In this document: in pieces, positions 1 through 8,528 of the stretch
Position numbering within the stretch: position 1 is the first letter of the stretch
Layout of the letters: every line of letters starts with the position of its first letter
Assembly: GCA_021414365.1 (NCBI GenBank)
Contig: JAIOOR010000008.1
Coordinates: 62,001-126,000, forward strand
Direction of reading: 5' to 3'
Length of the DNA: 64,000 nt
From: Nitrosarchaeum sp.
GTDB lineage: Archaea; Thermoproteota; Nitrososphaeria; Nitrososphaerales; Nitrosopumilaceae
Program-made: the position numbers and the translations under genes
The notes under the pieces: model-generated
The model's input: the letters and a program-made list of their open reading frames with translations, nothing else
What the model was told of the DNA's origin: nothing
Databases searched by the model: none

Positions 1-17
1 TACTTCTGGTGGTAAAC

Positions 18-24
18 TATATAG
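18..24 (+). promoter_or_regulatory. TATA box for the PhoU-like gene
   Basis: TATATAG lies about 26 bp before the ATG at 47. This spacing is what archaeal TATA boxes show when transcription starts at or next to the start codon. No Shine-Dalgarno motif precedes the ATG, which fits a leaderless mRNA. Confidence 0.55.
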
Positions 25-46
25 ATTGTATTTTTCAACATAGTTT

Positions 47-1087
47 ATGGAAGAAAGAGAGGAAACACGAAAAATTCAGTTTACAGGTAAGTCATCGTAT
101 ATAGTTTCACTACCTAAACAGTGGGTCATGGATCTTGGTCTAAAACAAGGAGACCAAATCAGAATGATTAGAAAAGATTCACAAACATTAGAAATCTATC
201 CACCAAAATTTGAAATGAGATCTCAAAAAAAGGAAGATGCTGTAATAGAGATAGAAAATGATGAAACGTCATCAATAGTAAGAAAACTAATTTCTCTGTA
301 TTTTTTAGGTTATAAAACAATTAATGTCAAACCAAAAACTGGGAGATTAAATCCAGGTCAAAGAAATGCCGTAAAAGAAGCTGTAAAAAGAATGTTAATG
401 GGTTCTGAAATAATTTCAGATTCTAGTAGTGGAATAATGGTTCAGGTTCTTGTAAATTTATTAGAACTATCAGTAGATGGTGCGATAAAAAGAATGATCC
501 ATCTAGCTAAATCAATGTCAAATGATGCAATTTTAGCAATGAGTGAAAATAATTTGGAGCTTGCACAAGAAGTAATTAACACAGATGATGAGGTAGATCG
601 ATTTGGATTTTATATTATTAGACAATTAAAGATTGCAATTCAAAATGAACACATGTTAAAAGAGATGGGATTTAAAAGTGCAAGAGATTGTTTGGGGTAT
701 AGATTAGTTGTAAAGAATATTGAAAGAACAGGGGATCATGCATCATTTATTGCTAATGACATTTTAGAGTTCAAAAAACCAGTCAAAAAAGAGATAGTAG
801 AAAAAATTCAGGAGATGAATGAGTTTGTTTTATCTGTTTTAGATGATGCATGTTTGGCATTATTCAAAGAAGATTACATGCAAGCTGAAAAAACAATTGA
901 GAAAACAAAAGAGATAGTAAAATATGAGAGAAAAATAAGAGATGCATCAAAATTACTAAAAGATGAAGAAGATGTTTACAGAGTTAGAAGAATAACGGAA
1001 AATATTAGAAGAGTTGCAGAATATGCTAGTGATATAGCAGAAATTGTTCTTAATATGAACATAGAAAAATCATTAAAGAAAGCCTAG
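47..1087 (+). CDS. AbrB/PhoU-domain phosphate uptake regulator
   Basis: The 346-aa protein starts with a SpoVT/AbrB-type swapped-hairpin DNA-binding domain (about residues 8-55, with the motif SYIVSLPKQWV and a following LGLKQGDQIR). A long helical PhoU region follows (about 110-335) with two helix-bundle repeats; GDHASFIANDI resembles the metal-binding helix of PhoU. AbrB-PhoU fusions are common in archaea and are thought to control phosphate transport genes. No pst genes are visible nearby, so the target is inferred only. The start is the first ATG and has a well-placed TATA box. It heads a run of plus-strand genes. Phosphate sensing is the family expectation, not something shown here. Confidence 0.85.
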   Translation: MEEREETRKIQFTGKSSYIVSLPKQWVMDLGLKQGDQIRMIRKDSQTLEIYPPKFEMRSQKKEDAVIEIENDETSSIVRKLISLYFLGYKTINVKPKTGRLNPGQRNAVKEAVKRMLMGSEIISDSSSGIMVQVLVNLLELSVDGAIKRMIHLAKSMSNDAILAMSENNLELAQEVINTDDEVDRFGFYIIRQLKIAIQNEHMLKEMGFKSARDCLGYRLVVKNIERTGDHASFIANDILEFKKPVKKEIVEKIQEMNEFVLSVLDDACLALFKEDYMQAEKTIEKTKEIVKYERKIRDASKLLKDEEDVYRVRRITENIRRVAEYASDIAEIVLNMNIEKSLKKA

Positions 1088-1120
1088 GAATCATGAGTAA
1101 AAATAGGTGTCAAAATTAAA

Positions 1121-1735
1121 TTGCCAGAAAATAAAAAAGAATTCCCAGACTGGGATGTGTTCTATGGACAAAATGATGTAAAAACCATGCCATGGTATGA
1201 AAAGAATTTGGATTTAGATATGGTTGAAGAAATTCAGCACCTAGACAAAGGAAGATTTTTAGATCTTGGTACAGGTCCAGGAACACAGGCAATAGAATTA
1301 GCTAAAAAGGGATTTATTGTAACTGGTTCGGACGTATCCCCTTCAGCTATTAAAAAAGCTAAATCGTCCACCACTAATGTAAATTTTGTAATAGATGATA
1401 TTCTTAATTCAAAGTTTGAAAGAGAATCATTTGATTATATCTTAGACAGAGGATGTTTTCATGTGTTATCAGTAGATGAGAGAATTACGTATCTAAGTCA
1501 AATAAAACAAATTTTAAAGAAAAATGGAATGATTTTTTTGAAATGTATGAGTAAAAATGAGAAAAACTTACCAGAGGATAAGGGACCTCATAAATTTGAC
1601 AAAGAGGAGATAATCAATTATTTTAAGAGTGATTTTGAAATTAAAAAAAGTAAAGACACTGTTTATTATGGAACGCTTAAGCCATTACCAAAAGCACTCT
1701 TTTTTGTAATGAAAAAGTCTGAAGATTTAACTTGA
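1121..1735 (+). CDS. class I SAM-dependent methyltransferase
   Basis: The 204-aa protein has the Rossmann motif I FLDLGTGPGTQAIELAKKG (around residues 46-64) followed by an acidic motif II in VTGSDVSPSAIKKAK. Further motifs ILDRGCFHVL and LKKNGMIFLK complete the methyltransferase fold, which looks closest to the TehB/UbiE-like small-molecule group. The substrate cannot be told from sequence. The start is TTG: an ATG at 1093 runs into a stop after eight codons in another frame, and no ATG precedes motif I in frame. It sits 33 bp after the PhoU-like gene and 27 bp before hflX, so co-transcription is likely. Confidence 0.85.
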   Translation: MPENKKEFPDWDVFYGQNDVKTMPWYEKNLDLDMVEEIQHLDKGRFLDLGTGPGTQAIELAKKGFIVTGSDVSPSAIKKAKSSTTNVNFVIDDILNSKFERESFDYILDRGCFHVLSVDERITYLSQIKQILKKNGMIFLKCMSKNEKNLPEDKGPHKFDKEEIINYFKSDFEIKKSKDTVYYGTLKPLPKALFFVMKKSEDLT

Positions 1736-1762
1736 GTAACACCTTAGAACACAGTAAATAAA

Positions 1763-2884
1763 ATGAATTCTGCAATATTAATTACATATGATAAAGAAGA
1801 TGCCGTATCTGAAGCTATAGGATTATGTGATGCTGCAGGGATCCAAGTCATACATACAATACAACAGCATTTTCTAAAAAGACCAAAGTATGGAATAGGT
1901 GGTGGAGTTTTAGAGAAACTACAAGAGATTGCAGAAAAACTCAAACCAGATGTTATTGTTTTTGATGAAATACTAAAGCCAAGTCAAAATTACAATCTAG
2001 CATCTGTATTACATAGAGAAATTTTAGACAGAGAGGCATTAATTCTAGAAATTTTTGAGAGTAGAGCATCTAGTGCTGAATCTAAATTGCAAGTAAAGTT
2101 GGCCCAGCTTCGATATGAGATGGTCAGAGCAAAAGAGAAAGTACGTCTTTCAAGCATGGGAGAGCAGCCAGGATTTATGGGCATAGGAAAATTTGAGATT
2201 GATGTATATCACAATGACATAAAACATAGAATGCAGACAGTAAAAGAAAAACTTGAAAAATCTGGAAAACAAAGGGAACTTCATAGACAAGGAAGAAAAA
2301 GATTAGGATTCAAAACAATATCTCTTGCAGGATATACTTCATCTGGTAAAACTACTTTGTTTAATAAAATTACAGGAGAATCTAAGGAACAAAGTAAGAG
2401 TCTATTCACAACTCTATCTACTACTACAAGAAGATTTTCTATAGATCAAGAGCTATTTTTGATTGCAGATACAGTTGGATTTATCAGTAAATTACCTGCA
2501 TACATGATTGATGCATTCAAATCTACATTGGAAGAATTAATTCATACTGATGTCATCATACTTGTAGTAGATATTAGTGATACATTGTTTGAATTAAAAA
2601 AGAAATTTGCAAGCTGTATGAGAACTTTAAGTGAATTAGGAGTTGAAATGGATAAAATAATTTTTGCTTTAAATAAATCAGATTTATTGACAACCGATGA
2701 AATTGAAGAAAAAATAGGAATTCTTAATTTAAAAGATTATAAAAAAAGAATTGCAGTATCTGCAAAAACAGGAAATAACATAGTTGAATTAAAAAATCTA
2801 ATTAAAGAAATTATTCAGAGTCAAAAATTACCAGAATATAAAAAAGAGTCTTGGAGAGCGTTTCACAGTTCATATGGCAATTGA
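1763..2884 (+). CDS. hflX: GTPase HflX
   Basis: A 373-aa ribosome-associated GTPase. The N-terminal HflX domain (about 1-180) carries the conserved glycine-rich loop in [13 protein letters not shown] and the helical linker with QLRYEM. The G domain follows with P-loop [12 protein letters not shown] (about 191-202), switch II DTVGF and the NKSD specificity motif. HflX binds the 50S subunit and splits stalled ribosomes in bacteria; the archaeal role is less studied. Its 3' end overlaps the Trm56 gene by 11 bp, suggesting coupled translation with another translation-related gene. Confidence 0.93.
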   Translation: MNSAILITYDKEDAVSEAIGLCDAAGIQVIHTIQQHFLKRPKYGIGGGVLEKLQEIAEKLKPDVIVFDEILKPSQNYNLASVLHREILDREALILEIFESRASSAESKLQVKLAQLRYEMVRAKEKVRLSSMGEQPGFMGIGKFEIDVYHNDIKHRMQTVKEKLEKSGKQRELHRQGRKRLGFKTISLAGYTSSGKTTLFNKITGESKEQSKSLFTTLSTTTRRFSIDQELFLIADTVGFISKLPAYMIDAFKSTLEELIHTDVIILVVDISDTLFELKKKFASCMRTLSELGVEMDKIIFALNKSDLLTTDEIEEKIGILNLKDYKKRIAVSAKTGNNIVELKNLIKEIIQSQKLPEYKKESWRAFHSSYGN

Positions 2885-3404
2885 GGTTGTAAGAATTGGG
2901 CAACGTCTTGTAAGAGATGATAGAGTAACTACACATGTGGCTTTAGTTGCAAGAGCTTTCGGTTGTACAAAAATATTCATGACAGAAGTAAATCCAGAAA
3001 TCAAAGATACTTTAGAGAAGATCAATAAAACATGGGGTGGAAATTTTGTTGTAGAATTTATTGATAATTGGAAATCAATTGTAAAAAAGAAAAAGGATGA
3101 TTACAAAATAGTTCATCTCACTATGTATGGAGAAAACATAAATGATGTGGATGAGCAGCTTCGAAAAGAGAAAAATTTGCTAATAGTAGTAGGTGCAGAA
3201 AAAGTACCTAGAGAGATCTATGAACTTGCTGACTATAATGTGGGCATAGGGAATCAACCTCATTCAGAAATTAGTGCATTAGCAATAATTCTAGATCGTA
3301 TTCAGAAAGGAAAGCAGTTTAAAACTAGTTTTTCAGGGGCAAAAAGAAAGATCATACCCACAAAAAAAGGCAAAAATGTACTCGTTAGTGGAACAAGGGA
3401 TTAA
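2874..3404 (+). CDS. trm56: tRNA (cytidine(56)-2'-O)-methyltransferase Trm56
   Basis: A 176-aa SPOUT-class enzyme that 2'-O-methylates C56 in the T-loop of archaeal tRNAs. The opening [20 protein letters not shown] is the family signature, and the C-terminal half has the SPOUT knot with [19 protein letters not shown] and [13 protein letters not shown], which should form the SAM pocket. Length agrees with the archaeal family. The ATG lies inside the end of hflX (11-bp overlap), so the two are likely translated together. Confidence 0.92.
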   Translation: MAIEVVRIGQRLVRDDRVTTHVALVARAFGCTKIFMTEVNPEIKDTLEKINKTWGGNFVVEFIDNWKSIVKKKKDDYKIVHLTMYGENINDVDEQLRKEKNLLIVVGAEKVPREIYELADYNVGIGNQPHSEISALAIILDRIQKGKQFKTSFSGAKRKIIPTKKGKNVLVSGTRD

Positions 3405-3430
3405 TAATAGAAAATCATCACTCATTAGAG

Positions 3431-3946
3431 TTGGTAGACAAATACGAAGATCCTTTTGTTAGAATCGCTTCCATGATAGGGGGAGATGAGTATCTCAAGG
3501 TTGCAAGATCACTTTTGAAAGCTGAAGATGCTACTGATGAAGAAATTGCAAGTTCTACGGGTTTGAGAATTAACATGGTTAGGAAAGTTTTGTACGATCT
3601 ATTTGGAAAATCACTTATCACTGGAATTAGAGTAAAAGACGAACGTAAAGGATGGTTTGTGTATAGATGGAGAACGCGAAGAGAAGAAGTAGAACATTTC
3701 ATAGAAAGTCAAAAAAAGAAAATCACAGAAAGATTACAGCAAAGATTTGATTATGAGAATTATTCAGATTTTTATCATTGTGGAAATGAAGATTGTAACA
3801 GAGTCACATTTGAAGATGCATTAGAAGGAATGTTCAAATGTCCATCATGTGGAAATGTGTTGAACTTGAAAAAGAATGATAAATCAAAAAAAGCTTATTC
3901 AAAAAAAATTGATGAAATTAAAAAAGATATGCAGCAGACATTCTAG
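3431..3946 (+). CDS. tfe: transcription initiation factor TFE (TFIIE alpha)
   Basis: The 171-aa protein has an N-terminal extended winged helix (about 1-90; ATDEEIASSTGLRINMVRKV is the recognition region), a helical linker, and a zinc ribbon with CGNEDC near 114-119 and CPSC near 136-139. This is the arrangement of archaeal TFE, which helps RNA polymerase open promoters together with TBP and TFB. The start is TTG, 27 bp after trm56; this N-terminus fits the family and no upstream ATG is in frame. It ends the plus-strand run. Confidence 0.93.
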   Translation: MVDKYEDPFVRIASMIGGDEYLKVARSLLKAEDATDEEIASSTGLRINMVRKVLYDLFGKSLITGIRVKDERKGWFVYRWRTRREEVEHFIESQKKKITERLQQRFDYENYSDFYHCGNEDCNRVTFEDALEGMFKCPSCGNVLNLKKNDKSKKAYSKKIDEIKKDMQQTF

Positions 3947-4091
3947 CACAAATATAATAGTTATAAAAAAATACTAACAAATTATGAATTTACCATCATT
4001 ATCAGTACTTTTCATATTGAAGTACTTGTGGAGCATCTAAAATACGAGAAAGAGGTTACTAAATTAAATAGGAGAATTAGGTGGGAAGATC

Positions 4092-5483
4092 CTGAATCAA
4101 ATAAGTACAATAAATCCAGCAACTGGTAAAGAAATTGCAAAATATACTGCAATGGAAAAAGATCAAGTATTTCAGATAGTTGGAAAGGCAAAAAGAGCTT
4201 TTCCAGAGTGGAAAAAAGATTATGAAAAACGTAGAAGTTATATCTACAATTTAGTGGAATATTTAAAAAAGAATAAAATGGATTTGGCAAAAGTTGCAAC
4301 ATCTGAAATGGGAAAAACAATCAAAGAATCAATAGGTGAAGTTGAAAAATGTGCATGGGCATTGGAGTATTATGCAGATAATGGCGATAGTTTACTTGCT
4401 GATGAGGTATTAAACACAGATGCAAGAAAAAGTTTTCTTACTTTTGAACCACTTGGTGTTATTGGTTCTATCATGCCTTGGAATTTTCCTTATTGGCAAT
4501 CTCTGAGATTTGCTGCACCATGTTTAATGGCTGGCAATGTCATAGTAATGAAACCTGCTAGTGTTACCATAGGATCAGGTCTTGAAATTGAAAAAGCATT
4601 TTTTGAATCAGGTATACCTGATGGAATATTTCAAACAGTAGTAGGAAGTGTAGAATCTGCAAATCATTTAATTGATTCAGATGTCAATGCAGTCACATTT
4701 ACAGGAAGTACAACTGCGGGAGCTAAAGTTGGTCAAAGAGCTGCCGGTAATCTAAAGAAGTGTGTTTTGGAACTTGGAGGAAGTGATCCATTTATTGTTC
4801 TAGATGATGCAATTATTGAAAAAGCTGCGGATGGAGCAGTTAAAGGCAGGTTCATCAATTGTGGTCAGAGTTGTGTTGCATCCAAAAGATTCTTTGTTGG
4901 AAAAAATATTGCTAAAGATTTTATTGAATTATTTATCAAGAAAGCATCTCAATTAAAAGTTGGAGATCCTTCTTTAATTGAAACCGATATTGGACCTTTA
5001 TCAAGTAAAAGCAGTTTAGAAACAATTTCAGGAATTGTGGATGATGCAAAAGCAAAAGGTGCTGAAATTCTTCTAGGAGGTTCAGAAATCGATGGAAATG
5101 GTTACTTCTATCAGCCAACAATTCTTACAAATGTTAAACCAAATATGAGAATTGCAAGTGAAGAAACATTTGGTCCAGTTGCTCCTATAACAATAGTTGA
5201 AAATGAAAGTGAGGCTGTAAGATTAGCAAATGATACTGAATTTGGATTAGGAGCAAGTATTTGGACCAAAGATTTAGCAAAAGCTGAAAAAATGTCCAGA
5301 CGAATAGAATCTGGAATAGTCAGTGTCAATAATGTAGTAATTTCGGATCCAAGAATTCCATTTGGTGGAATAAAACATAGTGGATTTGGAAGAGAGTTAT
5401 CTAGATATGGAATTCTTGAATTTGTAAATATTAAATCAGTTAGATTCTATGATAATCTAAGTCATCATCATTACGTGGAATAG
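4092..5483 (+). CDS. NAD(P)-dependent semialdehyde dehydrogenase (ALDH family)
   Basis: An aldehyde dehydrogenase of the succinate-semialdehyde group. Visible motifs are MPWNFPYWQ (substrate/cofactor funnel), TFTGSTTAGAKVG, ELGGSDPFIVL (general-base Glu) and GQSCVASKRFFV (nucleophilic Cys). In ammonia-oxidising archaea such an enzyme is expected in the 3-hydroxypropionate/4-hydroxybutyrate cycle; that role is inference. The start is unusual. ATG at 4152 would cut off the conserved N-terminal strand: the in-frame codons upstream read INPATGKEIAKYTA. The frame is open back to 4068 with no ATG, GTG or TTG. CTG at 4092, eight bases after AGGTG, is the best candidate and gives 463 aa. ATA at 4068, or a sequence error, are alternatives. 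Its stop abuts the convergent gene at 5484. Confidence 0.88.
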   Translation: MNQISTINPATGKEIAKYTAMEKDQVFQIVGKAKRAFPEWKKDYEKRRSYIYNLVEYLKKNKMDLAKVATSEMGKTIKESIGEVEKCAWALEYYADNGDSLLADEVLNTDARKSFLTFEPLGVIGSIMPWNFPYWQSLRFAAPCLMAGNVIVMKPASVTIGSGLEIEKAFFESGIPDGIFQTVVGSVESANHLIDSDVNAVTFTGSTTAGAKVGQRAAGNLKKCVLELGGSDPFIVLDDAIIEKAADGAVKGRFINCGQSCVASKRFFVGKNIAKDFIELFIKKASQLKVGDPSLIETDIGPLSSKSSLETISGIVDDAKAKGAEILLGGSEIDGNGYFYQPTILTNVKPNMRIASEETFGPVAPITIVENESEAVRLANDTEFGLGASIWTKDLAKAEKMSRRIESGIVSVNNVVISDPRIPFGGIKHSGFGRELSRYGILEFVNIKSVRFYDNLSHHHYVE

Positions 5484-5750
5484 TTACTCATTTTCTTCGT
5501 CATAATCACATTCTTCTAATTCAATGTGAGTTGGACTTCCATTTTCATCAAAGTAAATTTCAATACATATGTCAGATGCTAAAGTTGAGGCTAATGCTTC
5601 AGCTAAATGCTTAGGAAAATTATCAGAGGTATTAGAATTTGAGGAAAATTTGTATTCTGTAATTTCATCATTGTGATAGAAATCAATTTCAATATCGCCG
5701 TTTGCGTATTTTCTTACTCCTACCACTTGACCAAACATGCTGTAAGACAA
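5484..5750 (-). CDS. hypothetical protein, 88 aa, acidic
   Basis: I do not recognise this family. The protein is small and acidic (C-terminus HIELEECDYDEENE) with an N-terminal part, MFGQVVGVRKYANGDIEIDF, that looks like a beta hairpin. No signal peptide or membrane segment is seen. It begins 2 bp after the stop of the hemerythrin-like gene on the same strand, so the two are probably one transcript. It ends directly against the convergent dehydrogenase gene. Confidence 0.7.
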   Translation of the reverse strand: MSYSMFGQVVGVRKYANGDIEIDFYHNDEITEYKFSSNSNTSDNFPKHLAEALASTLASDICIEIYFDENGSPTHIELEECDYDEENE

Positions 5751-5752
5751 AA

Positions 5753-6310
5753 TTAAATTCCTTGTTGAGAAACATCTCGCGATAAATTTTCAGCTAATTG
5801 TTCATAATGCTCTCGAGTTTTTCCAGTTTCTTTTAATTTGGTTTCCTCAATTTCATTTAGCTCTTGATCTACTTTTTTAGAAACATATTGCAAACGTGCT
5901 TCAGCCATCATAAACAATCTATTATTTTCTTTCCACAAATGTTCTGTTACATGTTCTACATATTGTTGTAAATCACTAATCAATTTTGTAGAATCACCAG
6001 ATGAAAGGTAATTCTTGGCAGAACTTTCCATTTCTTTTCCAAGTTCTCTTGAACGTTCATGATCCATTAGCATGATTGCTATTGGACCCATGTTACGTGG
6101 CATTCCAGCTTGTTCTAATGCAGGAAACAGTGAACCCTCTTCCTTACTATGATGACAAGCATCAGTAAAATTTTTAGAAAAATCAATAACAGGTAAAAGA
6201 ATAGATTCAGGAATTTGTTTACCATCATTAAGAAGTTGTATTGTAGATTCCATTGCTTTGATAACTTTTTCTATGAGTTCATGATCTCGTCTTAAAGATG
6301 CAGTTGACAT
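5753..6310 (-). CDS. hemerythrin HHE cation-binding domain protein
   Basis: A 185-aa all-helical protein with two HHE-type helix pairs. Likely di-iron ligands are the His in RRDHELIEKV, the HHSKEEGSLFP motif (about residues 57-67), the His in MLMDHERSRE, and EHVTEHLWKENNRLF with a final Glu nearby. Such proteins bind O2 or NO or protect iron-sulfur centres; NO or oxygen handling would suit an ammonia oxidiser, but this is inference. The C-terminal 40 residues are charged and probably extended. A small acidic protein gene follows 2 bp downstream. Confidence 0.85.
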   Translation of the reverse strand: MSTASLRRDHELIEKVIKAMESTIQLLNDGKQIPESILLPVIDFSKNFTDACHHSKEEGSLFPALEQAGMPRNMGPIAIMLMDHERSRELGKEMESSAKNYLSSGDSTKLISDLQQYVEHVTEHLWKENNRLFMMAEARLQYVSKKVDQELNEIEETKLKETGKTREHYEQLAENLSRDVSQQGI

Positions 6311-6384
6311 AATAATTTCAAATGAAATCCAATATCTATATCTTATTAAAAATTTTAGTCGAATAATTAAAAGATAAGAAATGT

Positions 6385-6405
6385 GTTAACGAATTAATCG
6401 TTAAC
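6385..6405 (-). terminator. hairpin after the lysine-rich protein gene
   Basis: GTTAACGA and TCGTTAAC form an 8-bp inverted repeat with a 5-base loop, beginning about 11 bp past the stop of the minus-strand gene ending at 6416. On the minus strand a pyrimidine-rich stretch follows. It may end transcription of that gene or be a binding site. Archaeal termination mainly needs U-runs, so the hairpin's role is uncertain. Confidence 0.35.
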
Positions 6406-6415
6406 AATTTTATTT

Positions 6416-6661
6416 TTAGCGATTAGAAAGGCTTTTTGATTTAACAAAGGCCCAAATCTTTTTTGTCATTTCACTTGGTGCAATAGGTTTGTTTCCAAAA
6501 ACTTGTTCTACAGTTTCTTGACGACCTGCAAAATTAATTGCATAACCACCAAACGCTGGTTTTGTAGATTTTGATTTGCTTGGTGATTTTGCTTTAGCTT
6601 TTGTACTACTGCTTTTAGTTGAAGTTTTCTTTTTTGTTGTAGCTTTCTTTTTTGCTGCCAA
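6416..6661 (-). CDS. small lysine-rich protein with SWIB/MDM2-like C-terminus
   Basis: An 81-aa very basic protein. Residues 1-34 are almost only Lys, Ser, Thr and Ala (KKKATTKKKTSTKSSS), like a histone H1 tail. Residues 52-81 (KPIAPSEMTKKIWAFVKSKS) resemble the helix of SWIB/MDM2 domains, whose family pattern has a T-K-K-L-W-A-Y-I-K core. Family knowledge suggests DNA or chromatin association; that function is inferred. It stands alone between the hemerythrin and riboflavin genes and has its own hairpin terminator. Confidence 0.75.
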   Translation of the reverse strand: MAAKKKATTKKKTSTKSSSTKAKAKSPSKSKSTKPAFGGYAINFAGRQETVEQVFGNKPIAPSEMTKKIWAFVKSKSLSNR

Positions 6662-6694
6662 TTTCTTATTATATTTTAAATTAAGTATAAGAAC

Positions 6695-7351
6695 TTACAC
6701 TTTTGTGTAATGCAAAACAAGGTAATTTTCAAGTTTTTTTATTGTAATTAATCTGAGTCGTGGGGATTTTATGATTTTATCATAGCCTTTTCCTTGAACA
6801 AATGTTATTGCATCTGTACCTCCAATAATAAATGGAGTTATAGTTATCAAAATTTCATCAAACAAATTATTTTGTATAAATTCCCAGTTTATAGCACCAC
6901 CACCCTCAACAAGAATTGTTTTAATTTTTCTTTTACCTAGATTATTCAACAAAGATTTTATGTTAACTGAATTTTTACCAGTCATTATAATTTCGACTGG
7001 AAATTTTTTTAATTTTTTTAAATTGTGATTACTAATTTTTTTAGAAACTACGATAATAGTTGGTACTTTGTTACATGTTCGTAAAATTTTTGAATTAACA
7101 GGTATTGTTCCTTGAGAATCTAAAATAATTCTTATAGGATTTTTCCCCTTTGTGTATCGTACAGTAAGTAGTGGATCATCTCTATGTACTGTATTTTTTC
7201 CTACTAGTATTGCATCAACCTTTGAACGAAGTTTATGAAGTCTGATTCTATCTTTTTTAGATGATAGTTTTGAATCACCTAAACGAGTGGCAATTTTTCC
7301 ATCTATAGAAATTGCAGCACTTAGAATTACATGTGGTCTAGATTTTTCCAT
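6695..7351 (-). CDS. arfC: 2,5-diamino-6-ribosylamino-pyrimidinone 5'-phosphate reductase (ArfC/RibD2 type)
   Basis: A 218-aa RibD C-terminal (DHFR-like fold) reductase. It has SIDGKIATRLGDS, the cofactor/substrate segment VDAILVGKNTVHRDDPLLTV, and LVEGGGAINWEF near residue 145. In archaea it reduces the ribosyl side chain of the riboflavin intermediate to ribityl before deamination. There is no N-terminal deaminase domain, unlike bacterial RibD, so a separate deaminase is needed. Its ATG lies inside the end of the upstream amidohydrolase gene (14-bp overlap), which puts it last in the riboflavin operon. Confidence 0.9.
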   Translation of the reverse strand: MEKSRPHVILSAAISIDGKIATRLGDSKLSSKKDRIRLHKLRSKVDAILVGKNTVHRDDPLLTVRYTKGKNPIRIILDSQGTIPVNSKILRTCNKVPTIIVVSKKISNHNLKKLKKFPVEIIMTGKNSVNIKSLLNNLGKRKIKTILVEGGGAINWEFIQNNLFDEILITITPFIIGGTDAITFVQGKGYDKIIKSPRLRLITIKKLENYLVLHYTKV

Positions 7352-8528
7352 GTATTATTTTACCTCCAATCATTACAGCTCTAATGGCAGATTCAGATGC
7401 TCTATGTACAATAGATGCATGAGGATTATGCATTGGTTCTAAATCCAATGCATGTTTGTCTACGAAAATACAATCTGCAAATTTATCATTTTCAATTACT
7501 CCAATATCTTTATTCAGAATTTTTCCACCGTTTACAGTTGCCATTTTTAAAATTTCTTTTGGATTGATTCTTTTCTTGTGAATTCCCATAGTTACTTTCC
7601 ATAAGTAATCCATTTCTCTAAACATGTCTGGAGAATTAATCATCACATTATCAGTTCCTAATGCAATTGTGCATCCAGCTTTTTTCATTAATTCAATATC
7701 AGGAATTCCTTCAGCAAGGGATGCATTTGCTCTAGGACATATTACAATGCCATTAGATATTTTCCTAGCAGTAATCAGATCTTTTGATGAAGCATAAGTC
7801 ATATGCACGAGAAAATGAGGTTTCATATTCAATGCACGTATTGTTTCAGATTTTCCTGTAATTTTTTTTGATAAAGAAACACTTTGAATTGTCTCAGATG
7901 AATGAATTGCTCGAATTTTATCTGTTTTAGAGTAATATTTCAATACGGGTGAGCTGTTTTCATTGGCTCCACTCACGCCAATTCCATCACAATTAGTTAG
8001 TAATTCAGCAAGCTCATCCATTTTATGTTTTGGTAAAGGAATATTTTTTTTAATTTCAAGTGGCTTTTGATAAAATTCTAATCTTCCAAGAATAATTGAA
8101 CGAAGAGGTAATTTGGATATAGCTTGTTTAAGCAATATCACTCCATCAATTCCACCTTCCCTAAAATCTACAAAAGTTGTAATTCCATTATTTAACATAG
8201 ATTGACAAGAATTTTTCATGAAATTTGCAAGGTGATTTTTATTTGTATTTTTTAGAATTTTTGATTTTATACCAGATACGGGATGAATTCGTTTTTCAGC
8301 TGAACTATTCAAAATAACATCTTTTGCAATAGAATCACCTACGTGAGTATGACAATTTACAAATCCTGGAATTAATAATAATCCCTCACAATCTAATGAT
8401 TCGTCTTTTTCAGTAGTCTGAATATTTGGTTGGATTTGTTTGAATTTTTGATCATGAATCTTTATGCTGGTTTTTGAAACATAATCTAGTTCTTTACCTA
8501 ATAGAACACTTATGTTTTTGATTAGCAT
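7338..8528 (-). CDS. metal-dependent amidohydrolase/aminohydrolase within the riboflavin operon
   Basis: A 396-aa member of the cytosine deaminase/SsnA/TrzN branch of the amidohydrolase superfamily. The metal and catalytic motifs are complete: GFVNCHTHVGD (HxH), IHSSETIQS (HxxE), HMTYAS (His) and IALGTDNVMINS (Asp). These enzymes usually remove ammonia from an aromatic ring. The gene overlaps GTP cyclohydrolase III by 7 bp and the reductase ArfC by 14 bp, so it is translated with the riboflavin enzymes. That position suggests it deaminates the 2-amino group of the ribitylamino-pyrimidinone 5'-phosphate, a step with no assigned archaeal enzyme that I know of. By sequence alone it could instead be a guanine, cytosine or methylthioadenosine deaminase. 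Confidence 0.85.
   Translation of the reverse strand: MLIKNISVLLGKELDYVSKTSIKIHDQKFKQIQPNIQTTEKDESLDCEGLLLIPGFVNCHTHVGDSIAKDVILNSSAEKRIHPVSGIKSKILKNTNKNHLANFMKNSCQSMLNNGITTFVDFREGGIDGVILLKQAISKLPLRSIILGRLEFYQKPLEIKKNIPLPKHKMDELAELLTNCDGIGVSGANENSSPVLKYYSKTDKIRAIHSSETIQSVSLSKKITGKSETIRALNMKPHFLVHMTYASSKDLITARKISNGIVICPRANASLAEGIPDIELMKKAGCTIALGTDNVMINSPDMFREMDYLWKVTMGIHKKRINPKEILKMATVNGGKILNKDIGVIENDKFADCIFVDKHALDLEPMHNPHASIVHRASESAIRAVMIGGKIIHGKI

Noticed and set aside
3984-4040. Short 18-codon ORF before the dehydrogenase
   Set aside because: No protein features, no ribosome site, and it ends before the gene; probably chance.
4152-5483. ATG at 4152 as the start of the aldehyde dehydrogenase
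   Set aside because: It would remove the conserved N-terminal strand that is clearly encoded just upstream.
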